Shown one piece after another: positions 1 to 5,503 of a stretch of DNA of 7,222 nt. A program made the position numbers and the translations under genes. Where the stretch lies: the NCBI GenBank assembly GCA_902462665.1, contig CABQCM010000064.1:1-7222 (forward strand). The letters are read 5' to 3'. The DNA is from an uncultured Oscillospiraceae bacterium (GTDB lineage Bacteria; Bacillota; Clostridia; Oscillospirales; Acutalibacteraceae). The notes under the pieces are model-generated. The model did not search any database. It saw only the letters and a program-made list of their open reading frames with translations, and was not told the DNA's origin. Every line of letters begins with the position of its first letter. Position 1 is the first letter of the stretch.

Positions 1-3000
1 GGGAGCAACAGTACGACACCTGGGGCAGCACGCCCCACGAGGGAAATTGTTATTTTGGCATGGAATTTAGCGGGATATGCGACTTTACGCGGTTCGTTTA
101 TCAGACCGGCGTGCATTACCCGGACGGCGGCTGGTTCGTCGGCGATTCCATTCGCCTTCAGGTGAAGCAGGATGACCAATGGATTGAGATGGAGCCCACG
201 AATTATACCGTCACTCCCGTTCTTCCTTCCAGTACCGCAGGAGATGATCGGGAAGGCAGCTTTGCGTCGTATACCTTTGTATTTACCAGCTCGGTGGAGG
301 GCAGCGGTATTCGCATGACTGGGCAGCCGGCGGGCCATGTCAGTTGCGCAGAATTGGCGGTTTACGCCGAGAGAGAACCCATCACTGATCGGACATCGGT
401 CGATATCACCGAGTATGCGACGGCAATCTGCTGCACCATGGATTCCCATGCAGGGGCAGGCAGCTCGGACATCGGGGTAATTACCGATGGCGTCATTCTT
501 TCGGAAGAAACCGCTGCAAATGGCACCTGGTACGATACTTATGGCGAAGCGGAGCATGACGGTGCCTGCTATTTCGGCTTGGAGTATGGGGGGAAAGCGC
601 GCTTTACCTCGCTGTATTTCCAGACCGGCCGGCATTTTGGCGACGGTGGCTGGTTTGTGGGAGATACGATTCGCATCCAAGTGAAAAAAGACGATGTGTG
701 GGTTGATGTGAACTACACGGTTTCCCCCGAGATTCCCGGCAGCACCGCCACCGAGGATCGGGAGGGCAGTTTTGCAGAGTACGCGTTTGTCCTGGACCGC
801 TATGAAACCGGCACCGGCATTCGCATCCTTGGCGAGCCGGGAGGGCACGCCAGCTGTGGCGAGATAGCGGCCTATGGCTTTGGATATCGTGAGGATTTTA
901 TTGATTACGAGGGTAAACTAACGCACGATGGACTGCTCGATCGCATCAAAGGCGCACGTCTCGCCGAGGCGATAGGCTATCTTTGGGGACAGAAAATTTC
1001 AGGAGACTACACCACCACGATGGTAGAGGGTGTGCTGCCGTCCGCTCCCGCCAACCTGAGCGGTATGTATTCCGCCGAGGATATTTATGGCGAAATCCCC
1101 TTTTTAAAGGCGTATGCGTCCAATTCCGAAAGCACCATACAAGATCTGGCCGCCCAATTTGCAGCCAGCAATGCAAACTATACCCACGCGGCCAAGCAGG
1201 CGCAGCTTAATCTCAAAGCCGGTCTTTCAGCCAGAGAGGCCGGAGATGCTCGGAACAATCAGCATTATAACGATTACAATTGGGCCGCTCTTTCGAATTT
1301 TTACGGCCTGATGTATCCAGGCAATGTCAATCTGGCGGCGGAAAAGGCCTTTGAGGCCGGGCACATCATGGGTTGCGGCGACGGCGCTTATGCGGGCGCT
1401 TTTCTAGCGGCCCTTCAGGCTGCGGCATTCACTTGTGACGATGTGGCGGACGCGGTTAACTACGCCATCGAGGTGATCCCCGCCGAGTCGGAGTTCGGGA
1501 CAATGCTCCGCGAGGTTCGCGAGCTCAGCAGCCGTGCCGAAGCGATGGAAGATGTTTATGATCTGATTTATCTCGGTTGGTACGAGTACGAAAGCTGTCC
1601 CGAGCATCTGGGCGAGGCGGAAACCACCGTGTTTACTAACGTAGCTTTTGTGCTGGCCGCGCTTTTGATCGGTAACGGTGATGTCAAGGCGACCGCCGAA
1701 GCGGTCATTCGCGCCGGAATGCTCAGCGGAAGCACTGCTTCGAGCGCCTTGTCTGTCCTGGGAACCATGCAGGGCTATGAGAAGATGGGCAGTAAATATA
1801 AAAAGGCACTTTCGACCGCTACGGGTACTTATTCGGACTCCGATTGGGATTTTGTCGCGCTGGTCAATGAGAACTTCACCCTTGCTGAGAACATTTTGAA
1901 ACAACAGGGGACGGTCTACGACGAGGAGAATGGCTGGAAGATCGCTTCGGAGGAAGTCCGCGTTCTGCCGCTGGAGGAATCTCCGAACCTGCCGGCGTTG
2001 ACGTTGTCAAGCCTACTTGCCGATGACAAAACGGTGGTTCTAACGGCGAACGCTTACTCCCTGACCTTTACCCGCATTGAATCCTATGCATGGGATTTTG
2101 GCGATGGAGCGACCGGGAATGAATCCTCATTGGAACACCAGTACGCCGATTACGGTGTTTACACCGTGAGCTGTACCGTTACCGATCGAGAGGGGAAGGC
2201 CAGAACCGAACAATGCCAGGTGAATGTGTTGCCTTTGCTGCACGATCACGATGAAATCATTACCACAGCAATCAATCCTCAGGGCTTGGGAAGCAAAGAT
2301 CTGTCGATTTTGTGCGACGGAATCTATGCGGATGGCGAGGATGAGTCGATCGGTCACATCGACCAATACGATTCCTACGGCACACAGCCGGATGAAAACG
2401 GCGATACCTGGTTCGGTTACCGCTATCAATATCGGCATGCCTTTCAGGGGCTGATTTTCCAGGAAGGCATTCATGACAGTACGGGCGGATTTATTCCGAG
2501 CGGCACCATGAAGGTTCAGGTGCTGACCGACCAGGGATGGGTTGATGTAACCGGTATGAAGGTCTCTCCCAACTATCCCGATTCGGCCAATTACAAAGCT
2601 TTCGGAAAGGATTTTGAGATCTTCCACATTTCCTTTGAACCGATTAACGGTCATGCCATCCGGCTGGTGGGAACGGGCGGATTTTTCGGCCTGGCTGAGC
2701 TAACCGCCTGTGGTGTCCTGAATATGTCCGACGAGGAAAAGCTGGAGGATGTCAATCAAAAAATTGCCGGTCTTCCCGATACGGCTGCTATTACCGCCGG
2801 GCATGTGGACGCCGTCCATGCGGCGCGCGCGGCTTACGATGCTCTGAGCGACGAAGTAAAAGCTCAGATTGAAAATTTAGAGCGTCTGACTGCGGCGGAG
2901 GCGACGATTGTCGAGTATGCTAATCAAGCCGGTAAGGTGGACGAAATAATACTTGCTTTGCCCGCGCTGGATTCCATAACAAGGGACGACAAGGAAGCAG

Positions 3001-3317
3001 TCGAGAGAGCCCGCGCGGCTTACGAAGCCTTGAGCGAGGGTATAAAAACCTTTGCAACACAGCTTTCCGTGCTGGAAAAGGCCGAGCAAAAAATTCATGA
3101 TTTGGAGATAACCTACGGCGATATCAACCATGACGGCCGGGCGGATGCTTCGGACGCGCTGCTTGTCCTGCAGCATTCGGTAGAGCTTGTTACGCTCAGA
3201 GACGCTGAGTTTACGGCTGCGGATGTAAATTTGAACGGTGTGGTAGATGCGTCGGATGCTTTGCTGATTTTACAGTATTCGGTAGGGCTCATAGATCGCT
3301 TGCCCCACACAAAGTAA
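1..3317 (+). CDS. Secreted modular protein with discoidin-like, degenerate ARH-fold, PKD and dockerin domains (5' partial)
   Basis: The reading frame is open from the left edge (first whole codon at base 3), so the start and signal peptide lie outside; the ATG at base 60 is inside a domain and is not the start. Residues below count from that ATG. Visible modules: a discoidin-like domain (to about 102), a second copy (110-275), an ADP-ribosylglycohydrolase-like helical domain (about 290-590), a PKD domain (646-724, with WDFGDG), a third discoidin-like domain (728-887), two helical repeats of the AARAAYDALSDE type (898-950, 959-1017) and a type I dockerin (1018-1080) with two calcium loops (D1021, N1023, D1025, D1029, D1032; D1055, N1057, N1059, D1063, D1066). 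The dockerin should bind a cohesin, placing the protein on a cell-surface or cellulosome-like complex. In the ARH-like domain the family signature around PGN...AGHIMGCGDGAYAG is clear, but the C-terminal D-x-D is L555-S-G557, so hydrolase activity is doubtful. Stop TAA at 3315-3317 precedes a strong terminator. The substrate is unknown; architecture is seen, function is inferred. Confidence 0.9.
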   Translation, partial: EQQYDTWGSTPHEGNCYFGMEFSGICDFTRFVYQTGVHYPDGGWFVGDSIRLQVKQDDQWIEMEPTNYTVTPVLPSSTAGDDREGSFASYTFVFTSSVEGSGIRMTGQPAGHVSCAELAVYAEREPITDRTSVDITEYATAICCTMDSHAGAGSSDIGVITDGVILSEETAANGTWYDTYGEAEHDGACYFGLEYGGKARFTSLYFQTGRHFGDGGWFVGDTIRIQVKKDDVWVDVNYTVSPEIPGSTATEDREGSFAEYAFVLDRYETGTGIRILGEPGGHASCGEIAAYGFGYREDFIDYEGKLTHDGLLDRIKGARLAEAIGYLWGQKISGDYTTTMVEGVLPSAPANLSGMYSAEDIYGEIPFLKAYASNSESTIQDLAAQFAASNANYTHAAKQAQLNLKAGLSAREAGDARNNQHYNDYNWAALSNFYGLMYPGNVNLAAEKAFEAGHIMGCGDGAYAGAFLAALQAAAFTCDDVADAVNYAIEVIPAESEFGTMLREVRELSSRAEAMEDVYDLIYLGWYEYESCPEHLGEAETTVFTNVAFVLAALLIGNGDVKATAEAVIRAGMLSGSTASSALSVLGTMQGYEKMGSKYKKALSTATGTYSDSDWDFVALVNENFTLAENILKQQGTVYDEENGWKIASEEVRVLPLEESPNLPALTLSSLLADDKTVVLTANAYSLTFTRIESYAWDFGDGATGNESSLEHQYADYGVYTVSCTVTDREGKARTEQCQVNVLPLLHDHDEIITTAINPQGLGSKDLSILCDGIYADGEDESIGHIDQYDSYGTQPDENGDTWFGYRYQYRHAFQGLIFQEGIHDSTGGFIPSGTMKVQVLTDQGWVDVTGMKVSPNYPDSANYKAFGKDFEIFHISFEPINGHAIRLVGTGGFFGLAELTACGVLNMSDEEKLEDVNQKIAGLPDTAAITAGHVDAVHAARAAYDALSDEVKAQIENLERLTAAEATIVEYANQAGKVDEIILALPALDSITRDDKEAVERARAAYEALSEGIKTFATQLSVLEKAEQKIHDLEITYGDINHDGRADASDALLVLQHSVELVTLRDAEFTAADVNLNGVVDASDALLILQYSVGLIDRLPHTK
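3..884 (+). repeat. Internal duplication: two related discoidin-like modules
   Basis: Bases 3-374 and 387-884 encode two copies of the same module. Shared landmarks in the same order are C-Y-F-G near the start, Q-T-G, D-G-G-W-F-V-G-D, I-R-x-Q-V-K, N-Y-T-V, D-R-E-G-S-F-A, G-I-R and H-x-S-C. The first copy is cut by the window edge. A third, more diverged relative lies at about 2241-2720, after the PKD domain. Such repeated modules in secreted proteins usually bind glycans; that role is inferred. Confidence 0.75.
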
Positions 3318-3339
3318 CATTCCTCCCTCCTAATGATAG

Positions 3340-3376
3340 AAAAGAAGCTGGTCGTCAACAACGACCAGCTTCTTTT
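3340..3376. terminator. Bidirectional intrinsic terminator
   Basis: Perfect 16-bp inverted repeat, AAAAGAAGCTGGTCGT at 3340-3355 and its complement at 3361-3376, with a 5-nt loop. The 3' arm ends in TTTT on either strand. It lies 22 bp after the stop of the dockerin protein (+) and 16 bp after the stop of the convergent minus-strand gene, so it can serve both. Confidence 0.92.
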
Positions 3377-3392
3377 CATTTTAAACCTAAAA

Positions 3393-3812
3393 TTATAGCT
3401 TGGATTTAAGTCGTTTGCTCAACACAACTCTTGTGGTATTTCCTAAATCCGGTTCTCCCTCAAAATAAGCTAGTTCACCATTAAAAGAGTAAAGTAAAGC
3501 TGGACCATTAAACACTAAACCATGCAACGCACTTTTAGAATCTATTATTCTAGAGTCATATGTTTCATCTAGACTTAACACATAACAGGTTTCATCAAAC
3601 CCTCTATCAACTAGTTCCTGATAAACTTTTTCATAGGAATCCACTCCATTGATTGTGCTGACAACACAGTCTTTATCAATATAATGTTTGGCATCCATAT
3701 CCCAAATGAAATTTTGCCTCTTTTTAGGACGGAATAATTCATATTCAGCCCGTTCCCTTTTATTTGAGACAATATAGTTTTTTATGATGATAAGTTCTAA
3801 GTCTCGGTTCAC
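3393..3812 (-). CDS. Putative immunity protein next to a decayed Rhs toxin
   Basis: This is an intact frame of 139 codons. I chose the GTG at 3812 because AGGAGG (3819-3824) sits 6 nt before it; the in-frame ATG at 3866 gives 18 more residues but has no good ribosome site. The product is soluble and charged, with no signal peptide or membrane segment visible, and begins (M)NRDLELIIIKNYIVS. I recognise no family. Its position, directly after the toxin tip of an Rhs-type gene on the same strand and followed by a terminator, is that of a cognate immunity gene, which would bind and neutralise the toxin in the producing cell. The base composition is clearly richer in A+T (roughly 35-40% G+C in sampled lines) than the dockerin and trpB genes, as is usual for polymorphic-toxin cargo. 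The immunity role rests on context only; an unrelated small hypothetical protein is the alternative. Confidence 0.75.
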   Translation of the reverse strand: MNRDLELIIIKNYIVSNKRERAEYELFRPKKRQNFIWDMDAKHYIDKDCVVSTINGVDSYEKVYQELVDRGFDETCYVLSLDETYDSRIIDSKSALHGLVFNGPALLYSFNGELAYFEGEPDLGNTTRVVLSKRLKSKL

Positions 3813-3818
3813 TCTGTT

Positions 3819-3824
3819 CCTCCT
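3819..3824 (-). promoter_or_regulatory. Ribosome binding site deciding a GTG start
   Basis: A perfect AGGAGG on the minus strand is followed by a 6-nt spacer and GTG at 3812-3810. It fixes the start of the putative immunity gene, against the longer ATG start at 3866. It also overlaps the stop codon (TAG, 3825-3823) of a tiny upstream frame, so the two could be translationally coupled. Confidence 0.8.
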
Positions 3825-3879
3825 ATTCACACCATGCGATTTTTGGGGTGTTGAAGTACCGTTCATACTCGCCCAACAT
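3823..3879 (-). CDS. Possible 18-residue coupled ORF (MLGEYERYFNTPKIAWCE)
   Basis: A short frame starts with ATG at 3879-3877, overlapping in a TAATG junction the stop codon that would end the restored toxin frame. It ends with TAG overlapping the AGGAGG of the next gene. This tight layout is typical of translational coupling in operons. It may equally be the remains of the original 5' end of an immunity gene, or chance. No homology is recognised. Confidence 0.2.
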   Translation of the reverse strand: MLGEYERYFNTPKIAWCE

Positions 3880-4327
3880 TACGCCATATTTGGACTTCGA
3901 GAAAAATAATGATCATGTTTGGTGACTGTATTTTTAGTAATCTTTAATAGCTTGCTCAACATTAGGATGGAAATGAGGAGGTTTTCTTCCCTCAGGCGGA
4001 TGAATTTTAGGCGGCTTACCTCCTCTAGCCTTTCGAGCGGCTTGTTCCGCGGCTTTTCTAGTAGGATAATGTTTCCTCAAAGCTATTCGTATGGATTGAT
4101 TTTTACTAACATCCTGCGATATGGGGAAATCTGCAGAAGGATTTGCCGGCACAGCCGTCGTGCTATCCGCAGACTGTACGATATCCATAGGCAAATTACT
4201 GTATGGCAGTAAAGGCATCGGACATTGGTACGGTTGGCATGGATGGTATGCTAGGCAGTGCCGGAAGAGATTCTATGATATAAGGTAACGGCAACGTTCC
4301 AGTCGTTCCTAAGAACCAAGCAAAATC
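3879..4327 (-). pseudogene. Variable toxin tip of a decayed Rhs-family protein
   Basis: This is the part after the conserved Rhs core (D-P-L-G at 4339-4328). One frame gives GDFAWFLGTTGTLPLPYIIE and runs to a stop near 4205. A second frame (4218-3934, 94 codons) gives PLLPYSNLPMDIVQSADS and then a basic segment KHYPTRKAAEQAARKARGGK with HPPEGRKPPHFHP, ending in a premature stop. A third frame then gives KNTVTKHDHYFFSRSPNMA and stops at 3881-3879. Read through two frameshifts these join into one tip with an H-F-H-P and an H-D-H-Y motif. That resembles, from memory, small histidine-containing C-terminal toxin domains of Firmicutes Rhs proteins. As it stands the product cannot be made in one piece. 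The exact toxin class and activity are not assigned. Confidence 0.7.
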
Positions 4328-4718
4328 TCCTAATGGATCAATTCTATTCACTGAATGATACAGACACTATGCATACATATTGTTGCCTATGATTCCCTGG
4401 CCGGTGGAATTATACCCATCCGCTTAACAAACCGGCAAGTCTCGGGGGCGTAGTAGCGGGAATTGAGGCAATAGAGCCCCGTATCGGAATCGTAGTAATA
4501 CCCGCGGTACCGCAGAGAAATTGTATTCTCCAACCGTAGAAGCCAAGGCGTCCGATACCTCGGTTACCCTGCCCTACGAATGGGTAGGTATAGGTCACTG
4601 CCGCTTCCCGTAGGAATTGTACAGCCCTTCGATATCACCCCTGCACGTTCTTCTTGAACAGATAATCCTGCCCGTTCACACGCATTCCCATCGGACTGCC
4701 GTTTTTATTATAATCTTA
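4328..4718 (-). pseudogene. Decayed C-terminal core of an Rhs/YD-repeat protein
   Basis: The minus strand carries the classic end of the Rhs core, scattered over all three frames. In order: DYNKNGSPMGMRVNGQDYLF, KKNVQG with TGA at 4637-4635; then in a shifted frame GDIEGLYNSYG; then EAAVTYTY; then GRVTEVSDALASTVGEYN; then NTISLRYRGYYYDSDTGLY and CLNSRYYAPE ending at TAG 4389-4387; then GIIGNNMYA, TAG at 4369-4367, and VNRIDPLG. At least four frameshifts and several stops prove it is dead. The recognisable homology starts at about 4718, so the upstream repeat region is deleted or lies elsewhere. Intact members are large surface or secreted proteins that enclose and deliver a C-terminal toxin; the toxin tip follows here at 4327-3879. 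Confidence 0.88.
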
Positions 4719-4918
4719 CCATATAATGGTATTATCTTTTTTCTTCATTGCTAAATTTCATTTTATCGTCTCATAATATGGAAAAAACGATCGCAGATAA
4801 AAATCTGCGGTCGTTTGGTTGTGATTGGCTGCAAAATAGAATTATCAATGCCCTGTCAACAGTCAAACATTAAAATTGTTCGCCTAAATAATATTGACTT
4901 TCAATATACCGCAAAAAA
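4719..4918. other. AT-rich spacer
   Basis: About 200 bp between the Rhs remnant and the tRNA locus. Apart from the minus-strand terminator hairpin at 4785-4816 I see no gene, promoter or repeat that I can defend. The short plus-strand frame starting at 4815 runs on across the hairpins and antisense to tRNA-Trp and is taken as spurious. Confidence 0.5.
4782..4816 (-). terminator. Intrinsic terminator, minus strand
   Basis: A 14-bp stem, AAACGATCGCAGAT at 4785-4798 against 4803-4816 with one wobble pair and a 4-nt loop. Read on the minus strand the stem runs into six U (4787-4782). It lies about 100 bp beyond the other minus-strand terminators of the tRNA locus. Confidence 0.8.
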
Positions 4919-4950
4919 GTCGCCGCAAGCGATATGCAGCTTGCGGCGAC
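4913..4950 (-). terminator. Strong intrinsic terminator after the duplicated tRNA-Trp 3' end
   Basis: A perfect 12-bp GC-rich stem, GTCGCCGCAAGC at 4919-4930 and its complement at 4939-4950, with an 8-nt loop. On the minus strand it is followed by six U (4918-4913). It begins 1 nt after the second copy of the tRNA-Trp 3' end, so it may be the original terminator of the tRNA operon before the region in between was gained. Confidence 0.88.
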
Positions 4951-4951
4951 G

Positions 4952-4972
4952 TGGCAGGGGCAGAAGGACTTG
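4952..4972 (-). repeat. Second copy of the tRNA-Trp 3' end (21-nt direct repeat)
   Basis: Identical over 21 nt to 5132-5152, offset by exactly 180 bp. The copy spans part of the T loop, the 3' strand of the T stem, the 3' strand of the acceptor stem, the discriminator G and the CCA. The rest of a tRNA is absent. Duplications of exactly this part of a tRNA are the usual footprint of integration by a tyrosine recombinase; a partly replaced old tRNA copy is the alternative. Confidence 0.85.
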
Positions 4973-4982
4973 GTCTCGCCTG

Positions 4983-5069
4983 CCGACTCGGTCGGTGCTT
5001 CTGAATACCTGCGGTATTCAGAGGTCTCCACCGGAGACCCGCACCCCTCAGCACGCTCTGCGTACTGAG
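4983..5069 (-). ncRNA. Array of four triloop hairpins, unknown element or RNA
   Basis: Four inverted repeats lie in 87 bp, each with a 3-nt loop: CCGAC-TCG-GTCGG (4983-4995), TCTGAATACC-TGC-GGTATTCAGA (5000-5022), GGTCTCC-ACC-GGAGACC (5023-5039, directly abutting the previous one) and CTCAGCACGC-TCT-GCGTACTGAG (5047-5069, one G/T mismatch). The strand is assigned from the downstream minus-strand terminator at 4950-4913 and the upstream tRNA promoter. No coding frame across it looks real. It could be a structured RNA, a small non-autonomous mobile element, or folded DNA recognised by a recombinase. I do not recognise a named family. Confidence 0.5.
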
Positions 5070-5093
5070 AATTTAAAATCATTTGCTCAAACG

Positions 5094-5132
5094 AAAAAGG
5101 AAAAGAGCCGTAAAACGACTCTTTTCCTTTTT
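5094..5132 (-). terminator. Terminator of the tRNA-Met/tRNA-Trp operon
   Basis: An 18-bp stem with one mismatch: 5094-5111 (AAAAAGGAAAAGAGCCGT) pairs with 5115-5132 around a 3-nt loop. On the minus strand it ends in five U. It starts at the last base of the tRNA-Trp CCA, so there is no spacer between tRNA and terminator. Confidence 0.85.
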
Positions 5133-5207
5133 GGCAGGGGCAGAAGGACTTGAACCCTCGGCACGCGGTTTTGGAGACCGCTGCTCTACCAACTGAGCTA
5201 TACCCCT
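5132..5207 (-). tRNA. tRNA-Trp (anticodon CCA)
   Basis: A 76-nt cloverleaf including an encoded CCA. The acceptor stem is AGGGGTA with TGCCCCT (one G-T pair), the D arm contains AGCTCAGTTGGTAGAGC, the anticodon stem is GCGGT/ACCGC around CTCCAAA with anticodon CCA, and the T arm is GAGGG-TTCAAGT-CCTTC. The discriminator base is G. It is the second gene of a two-tRNA operon, 10 nt after tRNA-Met. Its CCA anticodon and GCCA end match the specifier and acceptor-binding bases of the T-box leader at the right end of the window. Confidence 0.97.
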
Positions 5208-5217
5208 ATTTTAAATT

Positions 5218-5294
5218 TGGTGGGCCATCAGGGACTCGAACCCCGGACCAACCGGTTATGAGCCGGTTGCTCTAACCAACTGAGCTAATGGCCC
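5218..5294 (-). tRNA. tRNA-Met (anticodon CAT)
   Basis: A 77-nt cloverleaf with encoded CCA. The acceptor stem is GGGCCAT/ATGGCCC with discriminator A, the D arm is AGCTCAGTTGGTTAGAGC, the anticodon stem is ACCGG/CCGGT around CTCATAA, and the T arm is CCGGG-GTTCGAG-TCCCTG in outline. The fully paired first position (G1-C72) argues against initiator tRNA. Elongator Met is most likely; tRNA-Ile2, whose CAT is modified to read AUA, cannot be fully excluded without a tool such as TFAM or tRNAscan-SE. Confidence 0.93.
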
Positions 5295-5321
5295 AAGATA
5301 TCTCCCTAAGGCACGATGTAT

Positions 5322-5350
5322 ATTATAACAAATCGAAAGCCATTCGTCAA
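5322..5350 (-). promoter_or_regulatory. Consensus sigma-A promoter of the tRNA operon
   Basis: On the minus strand, -35 TTGACG (5350-5345), a spacer of exactly 17 bp, and -10 TATAAT (5327-5322). Transcription should start near 5315, about 20 nt before tRNA-Met. This near-perfect promoter fits a constitutive stable-RNA operon. Confidence 0.9.
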
Positions 5351-5409
5351 GCCGGAAATGCAATTATTTTTGCAGCGGCCTCCATAAAAACGTATGTTAT
5401 CTTGCTATG

Positions 5410-5426
5410 GTTCCATCCGATGGAAC
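5410..5426. other. 17-bp perfect palindrome (GTTCCATC-C-GATGGAAC)
   Basis: Two 8-bp arms with one central base, between the trpB 3' end and the tRNA promoter. It is too tight to be a good RNA hairpin with its full stem and has the shape of a dimeric-protein binding site, but it is about 60 bp upstream of the -35, so any regulatory role is speculative. Confidence 0.35.
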
Positions 5427-5434
5427 TTATTAGG

Positions 5435-5479
5435 GTGGAGAAGCAAGAACGGTAATGCGTCCACCGCTTGCTCCTCCAC
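5435..5479 (-). terminator. Hairpin 3' of trpB, probable terminator or RNA end
   Basis: Imperfect long stem: GTGGAG + AGCAAG + CGGT (5435-5453) pairs with ACCG + CTTGCT + CTCCAC (5463-5479), with a 9-nt loop, a small bulge, and on the RNA a G-U pair in the middle. It lies 24 bp after the trpB stop on the minus strand. There is no U run after it, so it may protect the 3' end of the mRNA rather than terminate on its own. Confidence 0.5.
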
Positions 5480-5503
5480 ATTCTAGGACGTTAAAACAAA
5501 ATG

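Noticed and set aside
60..62. ATG at 60 as the start of the large modular protein
   Set aside because: The frame is open to the edge and the 19 codons before it match the second discoidin-like module (Y-D-T and C-Y-F-G), so the gene enters from outside the window.
2127..2654. Minus-strand frame of 175 codons
   Set aside because: Antisense to the PKD and third discoidin-like domains of the large protein; no recognisable motif.
4410..4598. Minus-strand frame of 62 codons as a small gene
   Set aside because: It is a frame-shifted passage through the Rhs core remnant; the true Rhs residues are in neighbouring frames.
4980..5000. Resemblance of GCACCGACCGAGTCGG to the 3' hairpin of a Cas9 tracrRNA
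   Set aside because: Only a short GC-rich stem is shared; there is no repeat array, anti-repeat or cas gene in the window.
4870..5082. Minus-strand frame of 70 codons over the hairpin array
   Set aside because: No ribosome site, and its composition is dictated by the inverted repeats and the terminator stem.
4815..5153. Plus-strand frame of 112 codons
   Set aside because: It runs across two terminators, the hairpin array and the antisense of tRNA-Trp; its repeated R-G-R-G-R-R-T is simply the duplicated tRNA end translated.
5218..5294. Initiator tRNA-Met
   Set aside because: The first acceptor pair is G-C and the anticodon stem lacks the three G-C pairs typical of initiators.
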